This document shows positions 23,944 through 33,035 of a DNA stretch of 64,000 nucleotides, in pieces. The stretch's first letter is position 1. Every line of letters starts with the position of its first letter. A program made the translations under genes and the position numbers. The notes beneath the pieces are model-generated. The model searched no databases. It was not told the origin of the DNA and saw only the letters and a list, made by a program, of their open reading frames with translations. The stretch spans positions 3,782,001 through 3,846,000 of the forward strand of contig OW818680.1 of NCBI GenBank assembly GCA_942493055.1, written 5' to 3'. This stretch comes from CAIZQW01 sp942493055 (GTDB taxonomy: Bacteria > Verrucomicrobiota > Kiritimatiellia > RFP12 > UBA1067).

Positions 23944-26295
23944 ATGAAGACAATGACAAGCTGTTCACGTTGCGGCAAACCGGCACCCCGCCGGGATTTC
24001 ATGGGACTTTGCCCGGACTGCCTGCTGGCTGCCGGACTCGGGAGCGTGGCGGATGCCACGGCAGCCGGGGCTGCAAAACATTTTGTTCCGCCTGAGATCG
24101 AAGAACTTGCGCCGCTCTTTCCGCAATTGGAGATCGACGGACTTCTGGGTTGCGGCGGCATGGGCGCGGTCTATAAGGCCCGTCAAAAGAACCTTGACCG
24201 TGCGGTCGCACTCAAGATCCTCCCGCCGGATATCGGACGCGATCCGGCATTTGCCCAGCGCTTCGCACGCGAGGCCAAGGCGCTGGCGAAGCTGAACCAC
24301 CCGAATATCGTGACGCTCTACGAGTTCGGTCAGGCTGGCGACCTCTTTTATTTCCTGATGGAGTATGTGGACGGTGTCAACCTCCGCCAGCTGATCCACG
24401 AAGGCCGCGTGGCCTCGCGGGAGGCGCTGGCGATCGTGCCGCAGATCTGCGATGCGCTTCAATATGCGCACGACCAGGGCATCGTCCATCGCGATATCAA
24501 GCCCGAGAACATTCTGCTTGACCGTCGCGGACGCGTGAAGGTCGCTGACTTCGGACTGGCCAAGCTGGTCCGCTCGGCTGATCAGACAGATCAGTCGGAT
24601 CGGACGGATCTGACCGATCATCCCTGCGAAGTCTCGCAGCCCAGCCTGCTCATGGGCACTCCGGCCTACATGGCACCTGAGCAGCGCGAGCATCCTGCGG
24701 AGGTGGATCATCGCGCTGACATCTACTCGCTGGGCGTTGTCTTCTATCAGATGCTCACCGGCGAACTGCCCGGGAAGTCCCTGGAGGCGCCGTCCAAAAA
24801 GGTGACCATCGATGTGCGCCTGGACGAAGTGGTCTTGCGCGCCTTGGAACAGAGGCCGGAGCGCCGCTACCAGCAGGTCAGCGAGGTGCGGACGTCGCTG
24901 GAGACCATCGGGACCGCGCTGTCGAGCAAAGCTTCCGCTGGCATGGAGCAGGCAGGCAAGCCAGGCTATGCATCAGCAATCGTCTTTCTCCTCCTCTATG
25001 CCGCATACGTGGCGATGGTCTTAGCGACCATAGACACGTTGCCGGCGCGCGTGGCCACGCATTTCGGCTTTGAGGGCCGCGCCGACGGCTGGATGAGCCG
25101 GAGCGTGTATCAGGTGTTCCAGATCGCATTTCCGCTTGTGATCAGCTTGATCTTTACAGGCACGTCAGCGATGGTTCGATTTTTCCCCGCCAAGTACGTC
25201 AATCTTCCTCGGAAAGATTTCTGGCTAATCCCTGAGCGCCGGGCATTGACGGCTGCCATGATCCGCAGCCGCATGACGTGGCTGGCGTGCCTGATGACGC
25301 TTTTCTTCGGAGGACTGCATCTGCTGACCCTTGAGGCGAACCGGGTCCAGCCGCCGCAACTGCCGATGGGCGGCCTCTTGATGGTCATGATGGCCTTTCT
25401 GATTTCGCTCATGCTCTGGGTGATCCTGCTGCTGATGCGCTTCGCTGAAACAGGAGAAGGATGTCTTCGTCCGGAGCCCTCGGCAGAGGCGCTGAAACGA
25501 AAAGGCAACAGATGGCAGAAGAAAATGGCGGAGATCGCTCTGGCTGTCGTGATCGGGTTGGCGCTGAAGCAATGGGTCATCGGCTCGTATACCATCAAGA
25601 ACAACTCGCTCGCGCCTGAGATTCCTGCAGGCAGTCTTGTGCTGACTTGGAAACAGACAAAGCTGTATAAGCAGGGTGACCTGGTCGTCTATAGGATGGA
25701 GAAATGCTATTATACTGGGCGTGTTCACGAGATGGATCCCGACCAAATGCTGCTGAGCAGAAATGGCGTGTCAGACATTCGGGTCGAGCGTGAAGCGTTG
25801 GTGGGGCGTGTCATGACAGTGCTCTGGCGCGGTTCGGGAAATGTCGGTCAAAAACAACCGAGTGACGTGTCTGCGCAAGCGAATTTGCCGGCCGCTGCAC
25901 CTGTAGAAGTAACACGGTCTTCACCTGAGAACCCGCGAAACGTGAGCGCTCCAATGCTAGGAATCAGTTGGGCTGAAGGTCTTTTTTTGATCGTTGGCGG
26001 ACTGTTCCTTTGTGTCGTGGTGGCGACAGGCGTTCTCTTGGTGATCTGGATACGGAAAGCCAAGCCCGGTCCGGGCAAGTCAGTTGCCATTGGTTGCGGT
26101 GTGGTCTTCCTGGTTGGCATTGTGCTCCTGTTGCTCATGGCGGGTTTAAGTTTCGCATGGTTTTCTTTTACAGCAACTCCCGCGATGCACGAGGCGAACG
26201 CCCAGCAGCAAAGCGGTAAAGAGGAAATGGTTCGGCGTCACCAGCAACAGCAGATCGAGCGAGAAGAGGCAACAGATGTCAGGAGCCTGCGATGA
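23944..26295 (+). CDS. Membrane Ser/Thr protein kinase with DUF1648 and signal-peptidase-like domains
   Basis: A 783-aa protein. A Cys4 zinc knuckle (C-S-R-C...C-P-D-C, 7-26) precedes a Hanks-type kinase: glycine loop GCGGMGAVYKA (69-79), Lys91, HRDIKPEN (182-189), DFG (202-204), APE (~244). A 9-bp repeat gives the series (T/S)-D-x between DFG and APE. Membrane segments and a DUF1648-like motif (ARVATHFGFEGRADGW, ~368-383) follow, then about 530-630 a signal-peptidase-I-like fold with Ser555 in N-S-L-A-P and the Y-T-G-R-V strand where active enzymes have Lys, and finally two more membrane segments. The stop overlaps the sigma-factor start (ATGA). Likely signals from the envelope to the cognate sigma factor. 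Confidence 0.8.
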   Translation: MKTMTSCSRCGKPAPRRDFMGLCPDCLLAAGLGSVADATAAGAAKHFVPPEIEELAPLFPQLEIDGLLGCGGMGAVYKARQKNLDRAVALKILPPDIGRDPAFAQRFAREAKALAKLNHPNIVTLYEFGQAGDLFYFLMEYVDGVNLRQLIHEGRVASREALAIVPQICDALQYAHDQGIVHRDIKPENILLDRRGRVKVADFGLAKLVRSADQTDQSDRTDLTDHPCEVSQPSLLMGTPAYMAPEQREHPAEVDHRADIYSLGVVFYQMLTGELPGKSLEAPSKKVTIDVRLDEVVLRALEQRPERRYQQVSEVRTSLETIGTALSSKASAGMEQAGKPGYASAIVFLLLYAAYVAMVLATIDTLPARVATHFGFEGRADGWMSRSVYQVFQIAFPLVISLIFTGTSAMVRFFPAKYVNLPRKDFWLIPERRALTAAMIRSRMTWLACLMTLFFGGLHLLTLEANRVQPPQLPMGGLLMVMMAFLISLMLWVILLLMRFAETGEGCLRPEPSAEALKRKGNRWQKKMAEIALAVVIGLALKQWVIGSYTIKNNSLAPEIPAGSLVLTWKQTKLYKQGDLVVYRMEKCYYTGRVHEMDPDQMLLSRNGVSDIRVEREALVGRVMTVLWRGSGNVGQKQPSDVSAQANLPAAAPVEVTRSSPENPRNVSAPMLGISWAEGLFLIVGGLFLCVVVATGVLLVIWIRKAKPGPGKSVAIGCGVVFLVGIVLLLLMAGLSFAWFSFTATPAMHEANAQQQSGKEEMVRRHQQQQIEREEATDVRSLR

Positions 26296-27032
26296 AGCGT
26301 GAAGACAAGCCATCACCGCATGAGGTCTTTGCGACAACGCGCTGGACCCTCGTGTTGGCTGCTGGCCGCGCAAATGACACGACCGGTGCGCGTGCAGCGC
26401 TGGGGGAGCTGTGCCAGACCTACTGGTATCCGCTCTATGCGTATGTCCGTCGTCGTGGCTATTCATCGCATGATGCAGAGGACCGGGTGCAAGGCTTCTT
26501 TGCGCGTCTGATCCGCTTGAATTCACTCGCGGAACTGAGTCGCGGGCAGGGACGCTTTCGTGCCTTCCTGCTGGCCAGTCTGAAGCACTATCTGGCCGAT
26601 GAGTGGGACAAGTCATCCGCTGCTAAGCGTGATGTGCGTCAGACGATCTCATGGGATGCGCTGGAAGCTGAGGAGCGCTATGCGGCAGAGCCTGCGGATC
26701 GTCTCACGCCCGAGCGGCTCTACGAGCGGCAATGGGCGTTGACCCTGCTGGAGCGCGTGGTCGGCCGTCTGCGTGGCGAGTACGAGGCATCCGGCAAAGG
26801 CGAACTCTTCCAGACGTTGCAGATCGCCGTGACCAGCGGCGCAGGTGCCATTCCGTATCCTGAGCTTGCAGCGAGGCTGGATCAGTCAGAAGGCGCGTTG
26901 CGCGTCATTGTCCATCGCCTGCGCCAGCGCTACCGCCAGATTTTGCGCGAAGAGATCGCTCACACAGTCGAGAGCCCGGAAGATATCGATGCGGAACTCG
27001 CCGACCTGCGTCGAGTGTTGGGAGAAAGCTAA
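26292..27032 (+). CDS. ECF-type RNA polymerase sigma factor
   Basis: A 246-aa protein opening with F-A-T-T-R-W-T-L-V-L-A-A, typical of ECF sigma factors of Planctomycetes and Verrucomicrobia that pair with Ser/Thr kinases. Region 2 is seen in LCQTYWYPLYAYVRRRGYSS and HDAEDRVQGFFARLI; region 4 near GAGAIPYPELAARLDQSEGA and LRVIVHRLRQRYRQIL. Translational coupling (ATGA overlap) to the kinase implies a signalling pair. Its regulon is unknown; adjacent glycan-use genes are possible targets. Confidence 0.85.
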   Translation: MKREDKPSPHEVFATTRWTLVLAAGRANDTTGARAALGELCQTYWYPLYAYVRRRGYSSHDAEDRVQGFFARLIRLNSLAELSRGQGRFRAFLLASLKHYLADEWDKSSAAKRDVRQTISWDALEAEERYAAEPADRLTPERLYERQWALTLLERVVGRLRGEYEASGKGELFQTLQIAVTSGAGAIPYPELAARLDQSEGALRVIVHRLRQRYRQILREEIAHTVESPEDIDAELADLRRVLGES

Positions 27033-27066
27033 AAGCTAAAAGTTAAAACTTGAGCCTTGAGAAATT

Positions 27067-27172
27067 TTACCGCAAAGAACGCATAGAACTCAGAGAAAAG
27101 AGAAGTATCCCTGATAACCAAAGCAAAGCATTTGGAAGTTGATCTTTGTGTTCTTTGCGTTCTTTGTGGTTA
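27067..27172. repeat. MITE-like dispersed repeat, copy 1
   Basis: About 106 bp with inverted ends TTACCGCAAAGAACGCATAG and (reverse) TTAACCACAAAGAACGCAAA. A near-identical copy lies at 47339-47443, and the right end alone recurs at 53605-53643. No gene is inside. The build fits a non-autonomous mobile element or REP-type repeat placed between genes. Confidence 0.7.
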
Positions 27173-27204
27173 ATAATTGAACCTAGCACACTGATCTCCC
27201 GCAA

Positions 27205-27236
27205 ATTGAGTTTGTCGCATGAGAGTTGATCTGCTA
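27205..27236 (+). promoter_or_regulatory. Conserved upstream motif, copy 1
   Basis: A 32-nt sequence, ATTGAGTTTGTCGCATG then GTTGATCTG with a 3-nt variable interval, lies 47 bp before the 258-aa secreted protein gene. It recurs with four differences at 30529-30560 before the GH95 gene. Same orientation and similar distance to a start codon suggest a shared promoter or regulator site. Confidence 0.45.
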
Positions 27237-27282
27237 ATTTAATGTCATTCAGGGACACGGCAGTTATCTTTAGGGGAGGGAG

Positions 27283-28059
27283 ATGATGATGAAATACGGA
27301 TTGACACTTTTGGCTGCGTTGATGGCTCCGCTGTGGTTGCAGGCTGCTGACGGGGTTGCGGAGCGGAATGATGCGGCGTGGCTTCGTGAAAAGGGCGAGC
27401 TTATTTTTCATGACACATTCGATCGCGAGGAGGATGGCAATCTTGCGAAAGCAATCGGCAACGGATGGAACAGCGCGACCGCGAATCGTGTGCCCAACAT
27501 CAAGATGGCTGACCTGGATCAGGGCATATTGAAAATCGCGAGCGCCTCCAAGGAGGCCGGACATTCCGCGCACATTCATCACGAGGCGGGGTTCACCAAT
27601 GGCGGTGTCATTGTCCGCTTCAAGTTCCCGGGCCTCAGCAAAGGGGAGTCGCTTCAGCTCGGCTTCGTAGACCGCGAGACCCAAGGGGTTCATGCCGGAC
27701 ATCTCTGCTACGGCATCCTCACACAGAGTGCAGTCACCCTCAGCGATCACAAGACCGGGGTGATGAATTTGGAGATTCGCAAGAAACGCGAAGCATTTCT
27801 TGCCCGCAAAGAGAAGCTGCCTGCAGAGCTGGAAGCCTTGCTCAAGACCAAACAGCGCAGCGTGCCCTGGAAGCCTGACACCGAGTGGCACGAACTTGTT
27901 CTGGTGACAGAAGGCGACCAGATGCGCCTCAGCATCGACGGAAAGCTGATGGTGAGTCACACCTCCGAGGGGTTTGCGCATCCCATGAAGCGTTGGTTCA
28001 GCTTCCTCATCCCCAATACGGTCTGGATCGACGATGTGAAAATATGGAAAGTGAAATGA
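27283..28059 (+). CDS. Secreted LamG/DUF1080-like carbohydrate protein
   Basis: A 258-aa protein with a Sec signal (MMMKYGLTLLAALMAPLWLQ then A-A-D). The mature part has FHDTFDREEDGNL, NGGVIVRFKFPG and MRLSIDGKLMVSH, a concanavalin-like beta-sandwich pattern as in DUF1080/LamG proteins that bind or cleave saccharides. A GGGGAGGG-like ribosome-binding site precedes the start. Its stop overlaps the next gene (ATGATG), so the two are co-translated. Substrate unknown. Confidence 0.65.
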   Translation: MMMKYGLTLLAALMAPLWLQAADGVAERNDAAWLREKGELIFHDTFDREEDGNLAKAIGNGWNSATANRVPNIKMADLDQGILKIASASKEAGHSAHIHHEAGFTNGGVIVRFKFPGLSKGESLQLGFVDRETQGVHAGHLCYGILTQSAVTLSDHKTGVMNLEIRKKREAFLARKEKLPAELEALLKTKQRSVPWKPDTEWHELVLVTEGDQMRLSIDGKLMVSHTSEGFAHPMKRWFSFLIPNTVWIDDVKIWKVK

Positions 28060-30149
28060 TGTATACCTCTGCCCAAAGCCGCCGCCTTTGTAAAACTATT
28101 CGCTTAATTGGCCTCTTGTTCTTCTGCTCAGGCCCCGTATGTGCTGCTGAAAAGTCTTCAGGCTTTGATGATGCTCTGGGCACGATAGATGCCACGCTGG
28201 AAGCGCAGGCTGGCCGTGGAGCCGTGCGAACCTGGACGCCTCCCCAAAAGGGAAGTGTGCGCTTGGTTGGCTCTGTGCGGAAGCTGACGGAGAACGCGGA
28301 GGCTCTGATCGAGGTGCGTGTCGATGGCAAGAGCTGTTGGAGTCGAAAGTTCGAGCACACAGACAATCTCTGCCACGGCGTGGACATCGCTGTCCTGGAC
28401 GTAGACGTGCAATCCAAGGTCGAGATCTTCGTCTCAGCAACGACACTGCCCGTGCGTGTACACACAACGTTTCAGATCATTTCCGAACCCTATCTTTCCC
28501 GCTGGAGGGCTGATGCGCAGGCAGGCTATCCGACCTGGAGCGAAGAGGAGAAAAGTCTTCTGCGTAAAAAAGGGCAGGATATTTTGCAAGCCATCCGTGA
28601 GGCCTCAAAAGAGAAACGCAACAAGATCGTGCTGCCCCCCGGCGACTATCTGTTTCATGCACGGTGGAGTCAGGCCTCTACACTGGCACGGCTTGAAAAT
28701 CTGGAGATCATGGCCGAGGGCGTGACCTTCTGGTTTGAGCCGCCGCTGATCCATGGTCTTCTCTTTGAGCACTGCCGGAATGTGACGGTGCGCGGGCTGA
28801 CGATTGACTTCACAATGCCCTGCTGGTTTCAAGCGCGTGTCACCGAAGTTGACCGGAAGGCCAAGACGCTTCGCGCAGCGCTCATGAAGGGCTATGAGCC
28901 TCGGACCTCCAACGGTGCGGCTGAAAACAAGGGGCAACGTGCCCTGATGTTTTACGATGCTGCAGGCCGCTTCATCAACCATCAGCACAGTCCTGGCACA
29001 TGGGAGGCCTCAGAGGACGGCTCCAGCGTGCTGTGTTCCAAGATCGAGCGGGCCGGCATCCCTGCCGCGCTTCAACCCGGGGATTATGTCGTGGCGACGC
29101 TTCGCACAGGCGCTGCGCTGCGCTCGTCCGCCTGTGCAAGCATGCGTTTTGAAGGGGTGAACATCTGGTCCAGTCCTGGCATGGCAGTCTTTGAGGGCGA
29201 GGGCGAAGGCGGGAACGTCTACCATCGCGTGCGCGCCACGCGGCGTCCATTCACCAATCGCCTGCACGCCTTCGGTGCCGATATCTTCCATCTGGCCGGC
29301 ACGGATCGCGGCCCGACGCTGGATCGGTGCGAACTGGCCTATGGTGCGGATGACAACTTGAATATTCATGGCAGTTTCGGGCGCGTGGTTCAGCGGGAGG
29401 GCGACCGCAGGTATTATCTGCAAGGACCGTATGCTGTCGGGGATGCCATCGAGTTCAGAAACCAGAAATCACTGGCGCTGTTAGGCTGCGCCAAAGTCAC
29501 TTCCGTCACCAACACGCCCGGCGGGCCGTCGCTGGAGATCAGCGATAAATATAAAGCCAAGGGGGAGGCGCTTGTGGAACTCGACAAGACGCTGGGGCTT
29601 CCGCCACTCTCCCTCGTGGTCTTGGACAACAAACGTTCAGCGACTGGCTTTGTCCTGCGCAACTGCTGGCTGCATGATAACTTTCAGCGCACGCTGATCA
29701 ACGGGTCGCCCAACGGACGCATCGAGAACAACACGTTGCAAAATGTGGGGCACGGAGTCATCGTGCAGTTTGAGACCTGGGGTCCGTGGATGGAGGGTCC
29801 TTTTGCGCGCAACCTGGTGGTGCGCAACAATCGGTTTATTGACTCACCGCCAGCGGGCGGGGTGATCACAGTCTCGATGCATCCGCCAGGAGGCGGCAGC
29901 AATGGTCGCCGCTTCGAGGCGAAGCCTGTCACAAACATGGTGATCGAAGGCAATTATTTCGGTCGCACAGCAGCCACGCCCTTCTCGATCCACAATGTCA
30001 ACGGACTCTTGATCCGAAATAATGTCATTGATTATCCGGCAGGGGCGCCGCTTTCCAAAGGGCTCCACAATAGCTCGAAAGCGAACTGGCTCTATCTGCA
30101 AGATTGCGACGCCGTCTCCCTCTTGCACAACCAGACGCCGGAACGTTAG
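28056..30149 (+). CDS. Secreted right-handed beta-helix protein, GH110-like
   Basis: The 697-aa product from ATG 28056 has an N-terminal signal (LIGLLFFCSGPVCAAE). After an N-terminal sandwich it shows beta-helix repeats: LENLEIMAEGVTFWF, CRNVTVRGLTIDF, GRIENNTLQNVGHGVIVQ, VIEGNYFG and LLIRNNVIDY. The segment ELAYGADDNLNIHGSFG resembles the D-D-x-x-N-I-H-G motif of GH110 alpha-1,3-galactosidases, so release of alpha-galactose from host-type glycans is the best guess; a polysaccharide lyase is the alternative. An in-frame ATG at 27885 lies deep in the upstream gene and is rejected. Confidence 0.65.
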   Translation: MMYTSAQSRRLCKTIRLIGLLFFCSGPVCAAEKSSGFDDALGTIDATLEAQAGRGAVRTWTPPQKGSVRLVGSVRKLTENAEALIEVRVDGKSCWSRKFEHTDNLCHGVDIAVLDVDVQSKVEIFVSATTLPVRVHTTFQIISEPYLSRWRADAQAGYPTWSEEEKSLLRKKGQDILQAIREASKEKRNKIVLPPGDYLFHARWSQASTLARLENLEIMAEGVTFWFEPPLIHGLLFEHCRNVTVRGLTIDFTMPCWFQARVTEVDRKAKTLRAALMKGYEPRTSNGAAENKGQRALMFYDAAGRFINHQHSPGTWEASEDGSSVLCSKIERAGIPAALQPGDYVVATLRTGAALRSSACASMRFEGVNIWSSPGMAVFEGEGEGGNVYHRVRATRRPFTNRLHAFGADIFHLAGTDRGPTLDRCELAYGADDNLNIHGSFGRVVQREGDRRYYLQGPYAVGDAIEFRNQKSLALLGCAKVTSVTNTPGGPSLEISDKYKAKGEALVELDKTLGLPPLSLVVLDNKRSATGFVLRNCWLHDNFQRTLINGSPNGRIENNTLQNVGHGVIVQFETWGPWMEGPFARNLVVRNNRFIDSPPAGGVITVSMHPPGGGSNGRRFEAKPVTNMVIEGNYFGRTAATPFSIHNVNGLLIRNNVIDYPAGAPLSKGLHNSSKANWLYLQDCDAVSLLHNQTPER

Positions 30150-30303
30150 AGCTTTTTCATGTAACGTGTAGCCGTTTTTTGACAGGATTTCCAGGATTGC
30201 TTATTTTAGCGTTTATTAAGAATTGGGTTGCACCCCTTAGGTGTTCATCTAAGAGCGAAATACTTTTTCGCAAAAACCGCGAAGAAGAGCGCAAATGTCA
30301 CGC

Positions 30304-30463
30304 CCGCCTCACCCATGAATACATGGACGGCGGAGCGAACATTTGCGCGGAGTAATCTCTAATATCCATCAGCGAAAAACTTGTTTTTCGCTGATGGATA
30401 TGGAATCAGTATTTATCTGCGGGGCTATCCATTCCGCCGTCCATGTATTCATGGGTGAGGCGG
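30304..30463. repeat. Nested perfect inverted repeats in intergenic gap
   Basis: Outer arms of 31 nt (30304-30334 and 30433-30463, perfectly complementary) enclose an inner 18-bp perfect hairpin (30362-30379 / 30384-30401, loop CTTG). A further pair, CGCAAATGT near 30292 and ACATTTGCG near 30340, interleaves. The whole 441-bp gap between the beta-helix and GH95 genes contains no gene. The structure could form a cruciform or a long RNA hairpin; a small palindromic element or repeat-in-repeat insertion is likely. Confidence 0.75.
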
Positions 30464-30528
30464 ATGAGATAGCCGCGCAATCTTTTAGCGGTTTTAGCGG
30501 TAGAATTAAGACGCGTTTGCCATGGCAT

Positions 30529-30560
30529 ATTGAGTTTGTCGCATGGCTGTTGATCTGGTA
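30529..30560 (+). promoter_or_regulatory. Conserved upstream motif, copy 2
   Basis: The second copy of the ATTGAGTTTGTCGCATG...GTTGATCTG sequence, 30 bp before the start of the GH95 gene. See the copy at 27205-27236; 28 of 32 positions agree. Confidence 0.45.
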
Positions 30561-30590
30561 AAGTAGTGAAACTTTGTGACAAGGAGTCCT

Positions 30591-32969
30591 ATGAATAAAC
30601 AGATGTGGGTCAGTTATTGTTTAGTCTTGCAACTCTGTTGCGCCGTGAATCTGGGGGCGGCTGAGGTGGTATTCGACAATGAAGCCGCTGCTCCTGAGCA
30701 ACCGCTCTCGCTTTGGTATCGCAGGCCGGCGCAGAAATGGGATGAAGCCCTGCCCATTGGCAATGGACGGTTCGGCGCAATGGTCTTTGGCGGTGTGGCT
30801 GAGGAGCGTATCCAGTTTAATGACGACACGCTCTTTACAGGCAAGCCTCATGATTACGCGCATAAAGGCGCAGCGAAATTTCTGCCGGAGATCCGCAAGC
30901 TCCTCTTTGACAACAAGCAGAAGGAGGCGGAGGCGCTGGCCAACAAAGAATTTATGAGCATCAACACCCACGGCACAAACCGTCAGGAGGCGTATCAGCC
31001 GTTCGGGGACCTGAAGCTTGAGTTTCCCGGGATCACGCAGGTCATGGATTACCGGCGGGAACTCGATTTGGGCCGCGCGCTGGCGCTGGTGCAATACAGG
31101 AGCAATGGCACCCTCTACCTGCGCGAGACATTCGCTTCGTTTCCCGACAATGCCATTGTCATGCACCTGACCTGTGATCAACCGGGCAAGATCAATCTGA
31201 AGGCTACGCTGCCCAGCCCGCACCCCAATACTGTTGTTAAGCGTGTTGATGGCAAAACGCTCAGCATGTCCGGCAAAATCGAGGGAGAGAATACAGGCTT
31301 TGAGGCGCGCCTGGTTGTCAAAACAGTGGGCGGGAAAATAAACGTAACAGACTTCGGAATTGAGATTACACAAGCCGATTCCGCGACCTTGATTCTGGTC
31401 GGGGCCACCAGCTATGTCAACTTCCGCGATATCAGCGGAGATCCCGCCGCAAAGAATGAGACGACGTTGAGGCAGCTTGCGGAGAAGAGTTATGTTGCGA
31501 TGAAGCAGGATCACATCGCGGACCATCAAAGGCTCTTCCAGCGGGTGAAGCTCAATCTCGGAAGCACAGACCGTGCGAAGGGACCCACGAATGAACGGAT
31601 CAAGTCCTTTAGCGAAGGGGATCCGCAACTGGCCGAGCTGTTTTATCAATACGGCCGGTACCTGCTGATTGCGTGCAGCCGTCCGGGCTCTCAGCCGGCC
31701 AACCTGCAGGGGCTTTGGAATGAAAGTCTCAAGCCGTCCTGGGACAGCAAATACACCATCAACATCAATACCGAGATGAACTACTGGCCGGCGGAAATCG
31801 CGAACCTCTCAGAGTGTGTGGACCCTTTGGTGGCGGCGCTGCAAGAGATCGCGGTCGCCGGTACTGTTGTGGCCAAAGAGCACTACAAGGCCAGGGGCTG
31901 GGTGATCCACCACAACTTTGACCTCTGGAAAGGGGCTGCGCCGATCAACAACGCCAACCACGGCATCTGGGTTGTCGGCGGAGCCTGGCTGTGTCAGCAT
32001 CTCTGGTGGCACTATGAATTCAGCAATGATCAGAAATATTTAGCGGAGACCGCCTACCCGCTGATGAGAGCGGCGGCGCTCTTTTTTATCGATACGCTGG
32101 TTGAAGACCCGCGCAGCGATAAACACTGGCTGATCTCCGGCCCCTCCAACTCCCCGGAGAACGGCGGACTGGTGATGGGGCCAACCATGGACCATCAAAT
32201 CATCCGGGATCTTTTTAACAATGTCATTGAAGCCTCAAAAGTGATGGATATTGATCACGAACTGCGAAAACACCTCATCGAGATGCGGGCGAAGATTGCT
32301 CCGAACCAGATCGGTAAGCATGGCCAGTTGCAGGAGTGGCTGGAGGATAAAGATGACCCGAAGAGTACACACCGCCATGTGTCGCATCTGTGGGGACTGC
32401 ATCCCGGCGCAGAGATCCATCCGCGCACGACGCCGGAGCTGGCCAAGGCTTGCGAGGTGACGCTGGCGCAGCGAGGCGATGGCGGCACAGGCTGGTCAAA
32501 GGCGTGGAAGATCAATTTCTGGGCTCGCCTGCTGGATGGCGATCATGCGTACAAGATGCTCTCAGAGGCGTTGAAAGGCAACACACTGCCCAACTTGTTT
32601 GATACCCATCCGCCTTTCCAGATTGACGGAAACTTTGGAGCCACCTCCGGAATAACCGAGATGCTGCTGCAAAGTCATCTCGGCTGGATCGAGCTGCTGC
32701 CGGCCTTGCCTTCAGCCTGGCCGACGGGCAATGTCTCTGGCTTGCGTGCGCGCAACGGCTTTGAGGTCGACATCCAATGGAAAGATGACAAGCTCACACA
32801 AGCACAGGTCAAATCCATCAGCGGAAAGCCCTGCCGCATCCGGTCGGATGTCGCGCTCACAATCACCCATAAAGGCAAGCCGGTCACGACCACCAGCCCT
32901 GAAAAGGGACTCCTCGTGTTTGAAACAAACAAGGGGGAGTGCTATTCAATCAGCCGGGCAGGACGATAA
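30591..32969 (+). CDS. Secreted GH95 alpha-L-fucosidase/galactosidase
   Basis: The 792-aa product from ATG 30591 (AAGGAG upstream) has a signal peptide and the full GH95 pattern: LWYRRPAQKWDEALPIGNGR near residue 41, then F-G-A-M-V-F-G-G and I-Q-F-N-D-D-T-L-F, then LWNESLKPSWDSKYTININT with its N-x-N motif, GQLQEWLEDK with the general acid Glu, and DGNFGATSGITEML with the Asp that acts with the Asn pair. GH95 enzymes invert alpha-1,2-fucosyl or related galactosyl links of mucin, milk or plant/algal glycans. It is the clearest enzyme of the locus. Confidence 0.9.
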   Translation: MNKQMWVSYCLVLQLCCAVNLGAAEVVFDNEAAAPEQPLSLWYRRPAQKWDEALPIGNGRFGAMVFGGVAEERIQFNDDTLFTGKPHDYAHKGAAKFLPEIRKLLFDNKQKEAEALANKEFMSINTHGTNRQEAYQPFGDLKLEFPGITQVMDYRRELDLGRALALVQYRSNGTLYLRETFASFPDNAIVMHLTCDQPGKINLKATLPSPHPNTVVKRVDGKTLSMSGKIEGENTGFEARLVVKTVGGKINVTDFGIEITQADSATLILVGATSYVNFRDISGDPAAKNETTLRQLAEKSYVAMKQDHIADHQRLFQRVKLNLGSTDRAKGPTNERIKSFSEGDPQLAELFYQYGRYLLIACSRPGSQPANLQGLWNESLKPSWDSKYTININTEMNYWPAEIANLSECVDPLVAALQEIAVAGTVVAKEHYKARGWVIHHNFDLWKGAAPINNANHGIWVVGGAWLCQHLWWHYEFSNDQKYLAETAYPLMRAAALFFIDTLVEDPRSDKHWLISGPSNSPENGGLVMGPTMDHQIIRDLFNNVIEASKVMDIDHELRKHLIEMRAKIAPNQIGKHGQLQEWLEDKDDPKSTHRHVSHLWGLHPGAEIHPRTTPELAKACEVTLAQRGDGGTGWSKAWKINFWARLLDGDHAYKMLSEALKGNTLPNLFDTHPPFQIDGNFGATSGITEMLLQSHLGWIELLPALPSAWPTGNVSGLRARNGFEVDIQWKDDKLTQAQVKSISGKPCRIRSDVALTITHKGKPVTTTSPEKGLLVFETNKGECYSISRAGR

Positions 32970-32988
32970 CTGCACCGTCCAATGTCAT

Positions 32989-33035
32989 GGAATAGACGAG
33001 GGAGTAACGTGTTTGCGTCGAATAACATGAACCAC
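32989..33035. repeat. Dispersed intergenic repeat (GGAATARACGAGGGAGTAAC type), copy 1
   Basis: A sequence beginning GGAATAGACGAGGGAGTAAC and ending GAACCAC recurs at 49129-49177 with few changes, and in degenerate form near 39085. It follows the GH95 gene. Function unknown; part of the high repeat load of the intergenic regions. Confidence 0.55.

Noticed and set aside
27067..27981. 304-aa leftward frame
   Set aside because: It is antisense to the 258-aa secreted protein gene, which has a signal peptide, ribosome-binding site and operon context.
30343..30561. 72-aa frame between beta-helix and GH95 genes
   Set aside because: It is made of the nested inverted repeat and has no protein-like features.
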